Below are positions 1 through 6,990 of a stretch of 13,764 nt of DNA, one piece after another. The notes beneath the pieces are model-generated. The model made no database searches and had not been told where the DNA came from. It saw only the letters and a program-made list of their open reading frames with translations. Position 1 is the first letter of the stretch. The number at the start of each line of letters is the position of its first letter. The translations under genes were made by a program, and so were the position numbers. Location of the stretch: positions 1 to 13,764 of the forward strand of contig JAJXVQ010000022.1 of the NCBI GenBank assembly GCA_021782065.1, given 5' to 3'. This DNA comes from Pseudomonadota bacterium. GTDB taxonomy: Bacteria > Pseudomonadota > Gammaproteobacteria > UBA1113.

Positions 1-202
1 GCTGATTAATATCGCCTTTTAACTGGTTGATTTCGTGATCTTTTTTTAGCGACCCATTGATTTTACTGTTTTTTTCTGGGTTTTGACCGGGAGCCCCTGC
101 AAGACCTATGCCGATTAAGCTTATTGCCTCATTCTTAGCATTATGATATAATTGTGCGCATAGTAATATCTTAAATAAACCGGTGATTTTTTTGACCAGC
201 AT
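1..202 (-). CDS. Possible 5' part of an unknown gene running off the left edge
   Basis: On the minus strand, an ATG at 202-200 opens a frame of 67 codons without a stop up to the window edge. The translation begins MLVKKITGLFKILLCA, which resembles a signal peptide or membrane anchor. A polar, Asn/Lys-rich stretch follows (about residues 42-67) that could start a coiled coil. I do not recognise a family. The frame overlaps the proposed GTG start of the divergent permease by 20 bases and covers that gene's promoter, and I see no ribosome binding site before the ATG. It may be a real divergent gene, a decayed one, or a chance open frame. Confidence 0.3.
   Translation of the reverse strand, partial: MLVKKITGLFKILLCAQLYHNAKNEAISLIGIGLAGAPGQNPEKNSKINGSLKKDHEINQLKGDINQ
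124..152 (+). promoter_or_regulatory. Sigma-70 promoter for the wzm-wzt-parB transcript
   Basis: A -35-like TTGCCT (124-129) is followed after exactly 17 bases by a perfect -10 TATAAT (147-152). A TG two bases before the -10 gives an extended -10. The predicted transcript would start near 159, about 25 bases before the GTG start of the permease gene. Confidence 0.6.
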
Positions 203-1019
203 AACGGCAGCACCAACCCCACGCACGTTCCATTTGCGTCCCACCATCACCGATCTACGGCAAGGTTTAGCTGCCTGGCGTATTTGGTGGAGCCTAGGAT
301 GGCAAGATATACGCTTGCGGTATAGACGCTCACAATTAGGCCCTTTCTGGATCACACTCAGCACCGCCATTATGATTTATAGCATGGGGTTCTTATACGG
401 AAAATTATTTAAGATCGACTTATCTACCTATTACCCCTATCTCGCCACAGGCTTAATCACCTGGACCTTTATTTCCTCCATTATCATGGAGGCCAATGAA
501 GCTTTCGTTGAAAATGCGGGCTTTATCCGCCAGACATGCCTACCTTTTTCCATTTATGTGTTACGTCTGTTAACCCGTAATTTTATTGTTTTATTACACA
601 ACATTTTGCCTGTTGTGCCCATTTTAATTTATTATAAAATTGCCCCCACTTCTGTGGGCATCTTTTATCTTATCTTCGGATTAATAATATTCTTGAGCAT
701 AGGCTATAGTTTTGGTTTGCTGTTAGCCATTTTGGGGAGTCGTTTTCGCGACATGAAACCCATTATAGCCAATCTAGTGCAAGTGTGTTTCTTATTAACA
801 CCCATTTTATGGCAACACTCAATGTTATCTCCACGATTACAAACCTGGATGAACTTCAACCCCTTTTATCAATTAATACAACTATTGCGCGCTCCTTTAT
901 TGGGGCAAATACCTTCCCACAATACTCTAATATACTGCATAGCCTTAGCACTATCCGGGTTAGCCTTGATGATCATTGTTCTAGCCAGATGCCGCCACCG
1001 TATCGCGTTTTGGGTTTAA
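183..1019 (+). CDS. wzm: Polysaccharide/O-antigen ABC exporter, membrane subunit (Wzm/ABC-2 type)
   Basis: This is the membrane half of an ABC transporter that moves undecaprenyl-linked polysaccharide (O-antigen or capsule type) across the inner membrane. The 278 residues match the usual size of Wzm/KpsM-like permeases. The N-terminal cytoplasmic part carries the family's typical stretch around residues 41-56 (QDIRLRYRRSQLGPFW). About six hydrophobic segments follow (roughly 56-75, 84-105, 132-152, 156-178, 193-210, 246-266), and the C-terminus RHRIAFWV is also typical. Start: GTG at 183, shortly after a strong promoter; no clear ribosome binding site is visible, and TTG at 192 is an alternative. 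The stop lies 4 bases before the ATPase gene, so the two form an operon. The substrate cannot be read from the sequence. Confidence 0.85.
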   Translation: MIFLTSITAAPTPRTFHLRPTITDLRQGLAAWRIWWSLGWQDIRLRYRRSQLGPFWITLSTAIMIYSMGFLYGKLFKIDLSTYYPYLATGLITWTFISSIIMEANEAFVENAGFIRQTCLPFSIYVLRLLTRNFIVLLHNILPVVPILIYYKIAPTSVGIFYLIFGLIIFLSIGYSFGLLLAILGSRFRDMKPIIANLVQVCFLLTPILWQHSMLSPRLQTWMNFNPFYQLIQLLRAPLLGQIPSHNTLIYCIALALSGLALMIIVLARCRHRIAFWV

Positions 1020-1023
1020 TACT

Positions 1024-1788
1024 ATGTCAACTATCCATTTATCCCGCGTCACCTTAGATTTTCCCATTTATGGCGCGAATACGCGCTCACTGAAGAAAAG
1101 TTTAGTATCTCTAGTTACGGGTGGTAGCATTCAACAACAAAGCAATAGCATTACCTTTGTACGCGCCTTAGAAAACGTCTGCTTAGAATTATCCTCGGGC
1201 GATACCCTGGCTTTGATTGGTCACAATGGCGCTGGTAAAAGTACCTTATTACGCGTTTTAGCAAAAGTTTATACGCCCGCTATAGGCCGAGTAAAAATAA
1301 AGGGCCGCATCTCATCTTTGTTAGATCTAAGTTTAGGAATTGATAGCGAGTCAACCGGCTATGAGAATATTGTATTAAGTGGCTTATTGCGCGGCATGTC
1401 CAAAAAAGACATTGAAGCCAACAAGAAAATCATTGCCGAATTCAGTGAGCTAGGCGAGTACTTGGCTATGCCCGTACGCACCTACTCTAGTGGTATGCAA
1501 TTACGTCTTGCTTTTAGTATTGCCACCAGTTTTTCACCTGAAATCTTGTTGTTAGATGAAGTAATGGGCGTGGGCGATGCTTCTTTCATGGAAAAATCAA
1601 AACAACGCATGACGCAATTGGTCGCTGAATCCGACATCGTTGTTTTTTCATCACACTCCACCGATCTAGTTCGTAAATTTTGTAAAAAAGCTTTATGGTT
1701 GGAAAAAGGACATGTTAAAGCATTTGGCCTAGTCGATGATGTTTTAAAAGCCTACGATGCTGCTAATCCCGCTATAGCCGCTACCTAA
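1024..1788 (+). CDS. wzt: Polysaccharide/O-antigen ABC exporter, ATP-binding subunit (Wzt type)
   Basis: This ATPase powers the adjacent permease. Motifs are complete: Walker A GHNGAGKST (66-74), signature YSSGMQLRLA (154-163), Walker B EILLLDEV (173-180) and the switch histidine at 211 (SSHSTD). The N-terminal extension before Walker A and the GVGDASF D-loop are typical of the Wzt/KpsT/TagH branch. At 254 residues it ends soon after the nucleotide-binding domain. It therefore lacks the C-terminal carbohydrate-binding domain that long Wzt proteins, such as E. coli O9a, use to recognise a capped chain end. By family knowledge this suggests export that does not depend on a terminal modification. 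It starts 4 bases after the permease stop and ends 5 bases before parB. Confidence 0.88.
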   Translation: MSTIHLSRVTLDFPIYGANTRSLKKSLVSLVTGGSIQQQSNSITFVRALENVCLELSSGDTLALIGHNGAGKSTLLRVLAKVYTPAIGRVKIKGRISSLLDLSLGIDSESTGYENIVLSGLLRGMSKKDIEANKKIIAEFSELGEYLAMPVRTYSSGMQLRLAFSIATSFSPEILLLDEVMGVGDASFMEKSKQRMTQLVAESDIVVFSSHSTDLVRKFCKKALWLEKGHVKAFGLVDDVLKAYDAANPAIAAT

Positions 1789-1793
1789 AATAC

Positions 1794-2585
1794 ATGGCTA
1801 AAAAAGTAGAACTACAACAACTACCCATAGAAGCTTTACAGCGTGGGCGCTTTCAACCACGACATCATTTTGACGCTGAAGCCTTAGCGGAATTGGCTCA
1901 ATCCATACGACAAATGGGAGGATTATTACAACCCATCGTTGTTCGGCCATTAGCACATAACCGCTATGAAATCATCGCCGGCGAACGTCGTTGGCGCGCT
2001 TGTCAACTCGCTGAACTATGTACAGTGAGTTGTTTAGTGGGCGAATACAGCGATGAGCAAGCCTTACAAGCAGCGATTGTGGAAAACATTAGTCGCAGCG
2101 ATTTAAATCTCATTGAAGAGGCTAAAGCATACTTACGGTTACAAGAAGAATTTGTTTACACTCAAGATGAGATTGGCGCCTTGGTAGGCAAATCGCGTGC
2201 AGCCATTAGTAATCTATTGCGCCTATTAAAGCTAGATAATCGCATACAGCAGTATCTTATTGATGGCAACTTAAGCGAAGGCCACGGTAAATTGTTAGCT
2301 GGTTTGCCTATAGAGGAACAATATCCGTTAGCACACCAGTGTGTAGAAAATGATTTAAGTGTACGACAATTAGAACGCCTGATAAAACTAGGCAAGAAAG
2401 AAAATCCTGTGACTGCGCGTAAAGATCCCAATATTGCCCGTTTAGAAAATACGCTTGCCGAGCAAGTAGGCTCGCCGGTGGCAGTAGATTATGATGAAAG
2501 CGGTCGCGGCGCTTTACGCATTCAATTCCAAAATTTGGAAATTTTAGAAGGTATCTTGCAACGTTTAGGGATCGGAGAAAAGTAA
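1794..2585 (+). CDS. parB: ParB/Spo0J-family chromosome-partition protein
   Basis: ParB proteins bind parS sites, clamp and spread on DNA by CTP binding, and work with the ATPase ParA in origin segregation. The 263 residues show the full layout: N-terminal ParB/Srx domain with box I around 19-50 (QRGRFQPR, LQPIVVRP), CTP-binding GERRWRA (63-69), ENISRSDLN (97-105), a helix-turn-helix around 122-146, and a short C-terminal dimerisation segment. The motifs look like those of chromosomal rather than plasmid ParB. No parA lies next to it, although the usual chromosomal arrangement is parA-parB. Here parB follows wzt by 5 bases in the same direction and probably shares its transcript. It converges with icmG with only 3 bases between the stops, and I see no terminator there. 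Confidence 0.9.
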   Translation: MAKKVELQQLPIEALQRGRFQPRHHFDAEALAELAQSIRQMGGLLQPIVVRPLAHNRYEIIAGERRWRACQLAELCTVSCLVGEYSDEQALQAAIVENISRSDLNLIEEAKAYLRLQEEFVYTQDEIGALVGKSRAAISNLLRLLKLDNRIQQYLIDGNLSEGHGKLLAGLPIEEQYPLAHQCVENDLSVRQLERLIKLGKKENPVTARKDPNIARLENTLAEQVGSPVAVDYDESGRGALRIQFQNLEILEGILQRLGIGEK

Positions 2586-2588
2586 CCC

Positions 2589-3605
2589 CTACTGCGCCAC
2601 CAGACCGTATTCAATTTGCATACCATTACTCAACGTCACAATGCCATTAATAGGATCTATATTCTTCACGGTGCTATTTAACGCCTCTACGTGATCGCCT
2701 TGAGTTACGGTAATAATACGGCCATTACTATCGCTAATCCACGCACGACCTGGAATAATCGCTTGCACGTAATAGACTAAGGGCGTTTTGCTTTCATTCG
2801 CATTGGTACCACTGGCGTGCGATACAGTTATAGGCTCTGCTGGCGTCGCGGCTTCTGGCTTTGTCAGAGGTTGCGGGGGAGTTTGTGCCAATTGCTTTAC
2901 TTGCGCTTGCAATTGCGCTACTATTTTTTCCAAACTATTCGCACGCGCTGCGGTTGCCTCACTTTGTGCGGTTACTTGCTGTAATTTAAGCGTCAATGTT
3001 TCATTTTCTTGATTCAGTGTTTGCACTTCCATAGACAGATTAGAGTCATCGGGCGCAGTTGTTTGTGTAGCCGTATCAGAAGAAGCTGGAACAGCTGCCT
3101 GTGTATCATTGCTGGATGGGGCTGTTGTATTACCATCGTTTAACCAATCGCCATTAGCAACATCGTCTACGGCTGGATTAGCGTTACCGCCTATAGTAGT
3201 ATTCTGCTGAGGTACCGCAGCACTCTGTTGTGCCGTAGTAGCATTGTTACTGTTTGCAGTGGGTGCTGGCGCGGCGGTCGGTTTGGCCTTAGCCGTTTCT
3301 TTTGGCATTGTAGCAGAAGGAATTGCAGGCGTTGCAGGGGGAGCATTGCGTCGCGTCATCCAGTAGCCCACAAGCAGCAAAACCACGACTCCCGCCACCA
3401 TGAGTATTTTCTTAGTAGGCAGCGGTTTTTTGCTAGATTCAGCAAGAGGCCGTTCATTGGCCCATTTTTTAGTATCTTCATTTTCTATGACTTCTTCGTC
3501 ACCCACAAATTCTTCTTCAGCAGCCGGATCGTGCTCGCCGAAGTCAAAATTTTCACTGTCATCGAAATGATATTCTTCGTCGTCGTGATGTTTTGGATCG
3601 CTCAT
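2589..3605 (-). CDS. icmG: Dot/Icm type IVB secretion protein IcmG/DotF
   Basis: IcmG/DotF is an inner-membrane protein of the Dot/Icm machine that links the channel to other core parts. The 338 residues (Legionella IcmG is about 269) show a very acidic N-terminal cytoplasmic tail (residues 8-44), one membrane helix (about 67-83), and a low-complexity Pro/Ala/Thr/Asn linker. A coiled coil follows (about 190-240), then a conserved periplasmic C-terminal domain beginning YYVQAIIPGRAWI (278-290), which is the family's recognisable part. The extra length is mostly in the linker. The start is ATG at 3605, preceded by AGGATGATG in the 15-base gap after icmE. It is the last gene of the K-E-G group; icmC, which follows icmG in Legionella, is absent and parB converges instead. 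Confidence 0.87.
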   Translation of the reverse strand: MSDPKHHDDEEYHFDDSENFDFGEHDPAAEEEFVGDEEVIENEDTKKWANERPLAESSKKPLPTKKILMVAGVVVLLLVGYWMTRRNAPPATPAIPSATMPKETAKAKPTAAPAPTANSNNATTAQQSAAVPQQNTTIGGNANPAVDDVANGDWLNDGNTTAPSSNDTQAAVPASSDTATQTTAPDDSNLSMEVQTLNQENETLTLKLQQVTAQSEATAARANSLEKIVAQLQAQVKQLAQTPPQPLTKPEAATPAEPITVSHASGTNANESKTPLVYYVQAIIPGRAWISDSNGRIITVTQGDHVEALNSTVKNIDPINGIVTLSNGMQIEYGLVAQ

Positions 3606-3620
3606 ATCATCATCCTATTG

Positions 3621-5012
3621 TTATTGTCCGCTCTGTGCATTCAGCACAGGGGCGATTAATTGATTCTGGGCCTGTTCTATAGGCAATACATTGTTTGCTC
3701 CCGCATTGTCTGCGGCTATTTTATCTTGCGCATTTTTAGTTGTAATTGCATTGACAATACCCGTTGGCGGTGCCGAGGTATTTGCGGATACATCGGATAG
3801 AAATAAAATCCCTAAGCCTATACCCGCCTTTACGGTAATGGTATTTTGACGATCAAAGGTATCTCCTAATTGTTGACCCCAGTTCTGCCCTACTGAACCC
3901 AAACCAGAAGCCACTTCTCGTCGGGGATCGGCATCAGGATAGGTTGTAAAGGTGCCGCCATCTGAATTCTGCGAGACGCTAGAACCCGCTTGCAGCGCAG
4001 CATTACCATAACCTTCTAAAAATGAGGAAGCAAATAAAGATCCATAACGCATTAAGTAATGGTGGTCCACATCGCTGGCTAAGGCCGTTCGGGCCGTGTT
4101 GGGATCGATCGCAACGGCCGATATGGATAGACTACGTTCTAAACCGGCAAAACTCATGACGGTAAAACGCACCACCACTGCTTCACCACCATTGCTGCCT
4201 GGTAAATTTTTAGAAGTACTCAAATCACCTAACAACTTTGCGCCCTTATAAGGGCCCAAGACAACGGTAGCCATAACCGGGCCTGGTTCATCCGAGTTAA
4301 TTTCTGTATTCAACACCGCAAATTGAATATCCCCAGCCTTGATTAAAACAGGCGACAAACTACCTTGCGCAGGTGCATTGGCACCACCCGCCGCGCCAAC
4401 TGCTTGTTGATCTCCTTCTGCACCTACTTGGTAAGATTGAGCTGGCGATTGCCCCCAGGCCTGCAGTAACTGTTGGGCTTGTGTGCGCATGGCGGCACTT
4501 TTATCTGTAGTTGCTTGCTGTATTTGCTCGCTTGTTACTTGTTGCAATTGTTGATTTTGCGCTGCAATCTGCGCTTGTAACGCCGCAATTTTGGGGTCTA
4601 TTGTTACGCTTGTAGGAATGCTGGTAGGAACACTGGTAGGCGCACTTGTGACCCCCTCTATAGTAATAGGTTGATTTGGTGTTGTTACAACGGTTGTAGG
4701 CGTACTATCTTTATATGTTATGGTTGAAATGGCACTACCGCCCGTCTTTTGAGCTTGTTGAATACGCTGCTGATTCAGTTGTTCTTGCATAGCTGTATAT
4801 TCAGGAGAAGTTTTATTTAGGCCAGGTATAGTGGCTTGTGTGGGCGCAGTCGGTAAAGCTGTACCCTTCGCCGCAGTTTGCGCTGGCGCCCGAATCAAGC
4901 GAATAACACCTATTAAGATAGCTAAACCTATAACCAACAATGTAATAATGATAATGCTACGCGTTCTGAAATTAGAAAACAATTGTGAAATATTATCTAA
5001 GCGGCTGGCCAT
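3621..5012 (-). CDS. icmE: Dot/Icm type IVB secretion channel protein IcmE/DotG, short form
   Basis: DotG is the VirB10/TraO-like protein that spans from inner to outer membrane and lines the Dot/Icm channel. Seen here: N-terminus MASRLDNISQLFSNFRTRS and a membrane helix (18-38) as in Legionella, the conserved KTGGSAISTI (89-98), then a PTSV/PTSI repeat and Gln-rich linker (about 121-190). A VirB10-type domain follows (about 220-408) with the RYGSLFASSFLEGYGNA helix (322-338) and the GQNWGQQ and GIGLGILF motifs. The C-terminal tail is 55 residues. At 463 residues it is under half of Legionella DotG (about 1048): the long pentapeptide-like repeat region is missing, while both ends are intact and the frame is unbroken. 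Its ATG shares one base with the icmK stop (TAATG), suggesting translational coupling. Confidence 0.9.
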   Translation of the reverse strand: MASRLDNISQLFSNFRTRSIIIITLLVIGLAILIGVIRLIRAPAQTAAKGTALPTAPTQATIPGLNKTSPEYTAMQEQLNQQRIQQAQKTGGSAISTITYKDSTPTTVVTTPNQPITIEGVTSAPTSVPTSIPTSVTIDPKIAALQAQIAAQNQQLQQVTSEQIQQATTDKSAAMRTQAQQLLQAWGQSPAQSYQVGAEGDQQAVGAAGGANAPAQGSLSPVLIKAGDIQFAVLNTEINSDEPGPVMATVVLGPYKGAKLLGDLSTSKNLPGSNGGEAVVVRFTVMSFAGLERSLSISAVAIDPNTARTALASDVDHHYLMRYGSLFASSFLEGYGNAALQAGSSVSQNSDGGTFTTYPDADPRREVASGLGSVGQNWGQQLGDTFDRQNTITVKAGIGLGILFLSDVSANTSAPPTGIVNAITTKNAQDKIAADNAGANNVLPIEQAQNQLIAPVLNAQSGQ

Positions 5013-6211
5013 TACGACAACCCCTCTATTTTAACTGATACAATTTGCCCATGACGCATTAGCAAGACTAACGGCGAGGGCGATAGTTTGTAGGCATTCA
5101 TGCCATCTGCACTGGACATTTTAGCAACCCATGCTGGGGATAGCATAGCATAAGCACTGCGCAAATACAGCACGTCGCCCACTACCCAAACTTCAGCAAA
5201 ATCATTTTCTGTTTTTAAACGACGTCCATTCATGGGCGCTATGCCATTTAACACATTCAACAATTGGTTATCTGCAGCTGCAGGTAAGTCATCACCGATC
5301 GATGCGGCTGCTTGCGGGCCTTGGCCGGGAACACGCATATCCACTCGATAATCTACCACACGCTGCCCAGGTACTAGCGTTAACATTACCGGTGTATTTA
5401 AATTTTTAAGATTCACGGCCAAATTACCATAGCTGTAATCTTGGCGCGCCTGTATCATGAGCGTATTGCCTTTTTTATCCCAGCTAATGTTAAATGCCGT
5501 AGGGTCACCTAAATCAAACGCTTCTATAGGCCACGGTGCGCCCGTGCTATCAATAAACACCAAAGAAGAAACAAAGCCTTTAGACAGCCGAATAACGGGT
5601 GGCACAGCGCCTGGCGCTAGATCGATGTTCAACGAGGTGGAGGTAGGTGCGGGTGGGGTTTTATACGGCGCTGCGGCTTGCGCACGTTGGGTTTGATCCA
5701 ACATATTACGCAAGGCATTAATTTGATCTGGACTAAGCGGAAACGCATCTTGTGATACTGAACGAAACGCTCCTGCATTCGCTAAAGCCTCACTATCATC
5801 AGCAGGAACCCAAGGATTAGTAGGCGGCACGGTTGCGGGAGCAGACGATACCGTTGTGGAAGTATCATTTGTCGCTGTACTGCCGCTTTGAGATTGTTGA
5901 TTCATAAATTGCGCTAGACTTTGATCGCTATAACTTGCCGTCGTATCGTTGGCAGCCGTATTAGCAGGCGCATTGGCGCTCGCTGTTGGGTTTTGGCCCG
6001 GGGCTGGTTTCGCTTGTGATGTGCTTAGCTGCGCTTGTTGCTGTGCTTCAGCGACGAAATTACGCGCAGCACCCAACCCCAATAGATCGGCGCTGCTTTC
6101 TTCGGCGCAAACCACTTGGTACGTCAACAACAAACTTAGTGCTACAAACAGTTTCCTCAATCGGCTGATCCTTAAAATATGCAAATTTAGACCCGAGTGG
6201 TCAGTGCACAT
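5012..6211 (-). CDS. icmK: Dot/Icm type IVB secretion outer-membrane core protein IcmK/DotH
   Basis: DotH forms, with DotC, DotD and the DotG C-terminus, the outer-membrane core of the Dot/Icm machine. The conserved C-terminal half is clear: FPLSPDQINALR (157-168), GAVPPVIRLSKGFVSSLVF (201-219), DSTGAPWPIEAFDLGD (221-236) and LNTPVMLTLVPGQRVVDYRV (271-290). The region at about 60-140 is a low-complexity Gln/Ala/Ser/Thr linker. The longest frame starts at ATG 6211 (399 residues), but a TTG at 6160 gives MRKLFVALSLLLTYQVVCA, a textbook signal peptide, and is preceded at ideal spacing by AAGGAT. I think 6160 is the true start (382 residues; Legionella IcmK is about 360). It is the first gene of the K-E-G group. 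Confidence 0.9.
   Translation of the reverse strand: MCTDHSGLNLHILRISRLRKLFVALSLLLTYQVVCAEESSADLLGLGAARNFVAEAQQQAQLSTSQAKPAPGQNPTASANAPANTAANDTTASYSDQSLAQFMNQQSQSGSTATNDTSTTVSSAPATVPPTNPWVPADDSEALANAGAFRSVSQDAFPLSPDQINALRNMLDQTQRAQAAAPYKTPPAPTSTSLNIDLAPGAVPPVIRLSKGFVSSLVFIDSTGAPWPIEAFDLGDPTAFNISWDKKGNTLMIQARQDYSYGNLAVNLKNLNTPVMLTLVPGQRVVDYRVDMRVPGQGPQAAASIGDDLPAAADNQLLNVLNGIAPMNGRRLKTENDFAEVWVVGDVLYLRSAYAMLSPAWVAKMSSADGMNAYKLSPSPLVLLMRHGQIVSVKIEGLS
6158..6173 (-). promoter_or_regulatory. Ribosome binding site supporting a TTG start for icmK
   Basis: On the minus strand AAGGAT (6173-6168) stands 7 bases before TTG (6160-6158). The upstream ATG at 6211 has no comparable site. Translation from the TTG begins directly with a signal peptide, whereas the ATG start adds 17 polar residues before it. 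Confidence 0.6.
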
Positions 6212-6254
6212 AAATACACCACTAGCTATAGTTCACAAGCCAGCTTATACCACT

Positions 6255-6298
6255 ATATCATTGATATCGATTATAATATCATTTAGATGTAAAACATA
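6255..6298 (-). promoter_or_regulatory. Candidate icmK-icmE-icmG promoter flanked by direct repeats
   Basis: Read on the minus strand there is a perfect -10 TATAAT (6275-6270). The -35 position (around 6298-6293, TATGTT) is weak. Two exact copies of ATATCATT (+ strand 6255-6262 and 6276-6283) start 21 bases apart and bracket the -10. That is two helical turns, as expected for a dimeric regulator. A weak -35 with such repeats fits activation by a bound protein, but this is inference. Confidence 0.4.
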
Positions 6299-6363
6299 GG
6301 CCTAGTGCCATCCTTGGCCACATTTTGGCAAAAAAATAACTAAAATCCTAATCTTTTGTCAGT

Positions 6364-6567
6364 TCATGACCCACTATAGCCACCGGCTACGGCACTCCCT
6401 ATGGTCGCTGCGGTATTAGCTGCCCCACTGTCAAATTGACTGCCTATCACACCACCTGCTACAGCACCGCCGACTGTTCTCAGGTCCTGCTGAGTGAGGT
6501 TACCATCACAACCCACTAAACTGAGTGCCATTAGGCTGACTACAATCGTTAACGCTCTTTTTTTCAT
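6364..6567 (-). CDS. Small OsmB-like glycine-zipper lipoprotein
   Basis: This 67-residue protein has a classic lipoprotein signal (MKKRALTIVVSLMALSLVGC) with lipobox LVGC, so the mature protein would be lipidated at Cys20. The rest is a short Asp/Gln-rich segment and a Gly/Ala-rich glycine-zipper stretch (about 33-65, GGAVAGGVIGS and GSAVAGGYSGS), as in OsmB and other small outer-membrane or stress lipoproteins. A very strong ribosome binding site AAGGAGG precedes the ATG. It lies about 150 bases upstream of icmK on the same strand with no visible terminator between, so read-through into icmK is possible. A role in the secretion system is not shown. The product class is well supported; the function is unknown. 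Confidence 0.75.
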   Translation of the reverse strand: MKKRALTIVVSLMALSLVGCDGNLTQQDLRTVGGAVAGGVIGSQFDSGAANTAATIGSAVAGGYSGS

Positions 6568-6580
6568 AATAAACCTCCTT

Positions 6581-6620
6581 GATACTATTATTATTAGTAG
6601 TATCAGAATTGTGCAATTCT
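6581..6620 (-). promoter_or_regulatory. Promoter/operator region of the small lipoprotein gene
   Basis: Minus strand TTGCAC (6616-6611), a 17-base spacer and TAATAA (6593-6588) form a reasonable sigma-70 promoter. Two inverted repeats overlap it: AGAATTG-TG-CAATTCT (6605-6620, covering the -35) and GATACTA-N10-TAGTATC (6581-6604, covering the -10 and ending next to the ribosome binding site). They could be operators or leader hairpins. Confidence 0.4.
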
Positions 6621-6751
6621 ATAGGGGTTTCGTTTAGGATAAGCTTAGCACAGGATACTTTTCTGAAAAGAAAGAAATTTTGTTTTGTATGAACAGTGGC
6701 GCCCCACACTTATACCTTTCGGGATAAGCGAAAAAAAGTTAGTTTTTATAC

Positions 6752-6784
6752 GCAACCAATTGAAAAATAATAGGTTGCTTTTTT
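6752..6784 (+). terminator. Rho-independent terminator-like hairpin
   Basis: GCAACC (6752-6757) and GGTTGC (6773-6778) form a 6-bp stem with a 15-base loop, followed directly by six T. It works in the + direction, yet no + strand gene lies upstream; the nearest gene is on the minus strand. Confidence 0.45.
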
Positions 6785-6798
6785 AAAAGGGTTTTAGT

Positions 6799-6830
6799 GA
6801 GCCGACCGCTACATAGGCGGTCGGTTCTTT
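6799..6830 (+). terminator. Strong GC-rich hairpin with T-rich tail
   Basis: The arms GAGCCGACCGC (6799-6809) and GCGGTCGGTTC (6817-6827) form an 11-bp stem with one G-U pair and a 7-base loop, followed by TTT. It lies just after another + strand terminator-like hairpin, so the pair could be tandem terminators for an unrecognised + strand transcript. Confidence 0.45.
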
Positions 6831-6900
6831 ACCTCCGCTAATCCCTTTAGCTGCCTGTAAGCTTATCAAACAAATATTAAGGAAATATTAGGGATCACGG

Positions 6901-6938
6901 AAAAATAGGAAATTTCTTAAAAATAGTAGAAATTTCTA
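6901..6938. repeat. Imperfect tandem duplication of about 18-20 bp
   Basis: AAAAATAG followed by GAAATTTCT occurs twice in a row (6901-6917 and 6919-6937). The second copy has two extra bases and forms the perfect 12-bp palindrome TAGAAATTTCTA (6927-6938). It looks like slippage duplication in AT-rich spacer; a double protein-binding site is also possible. Confidence 0.5.
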
Positions 6939-6990
6939 TTAAACGAGCGTAACTACCCGCTCCTTATTGGAAGAAAAACGCATATTGGGG

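Noticed and set aside
3228..3659. Open frame of 143 codons on the + strand
   Set aside because: It lies antisense to icmG; its Arg/Cys/Phe-rich translation looks like a reverse reading of acidic, repetitive coding sequence, with no family resemblance.
4606..4650. 12-bp tandem repeats suspected to be a CRISPR-like or minisatellite array
   Set aside because: They are contiguous, in frame and encode the PTSV/PTSI linker of IcmE; no spacers are present.
5949..6299. Open frame of 116 codons on the + strand
   Set aside because: It is antisense to the Ala/Gln-rich linker and signal peptide of icmK; the hydrophobic Ala/Leu run mirrors that composition.
6506..6709. Minus-strand frame of 67 codons overlapping the lipoprotein gene start
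   Set aside because: The lipoprotein frame has a lipobox and an ideal ribosome binding site; this one has neither and no recognisable content.
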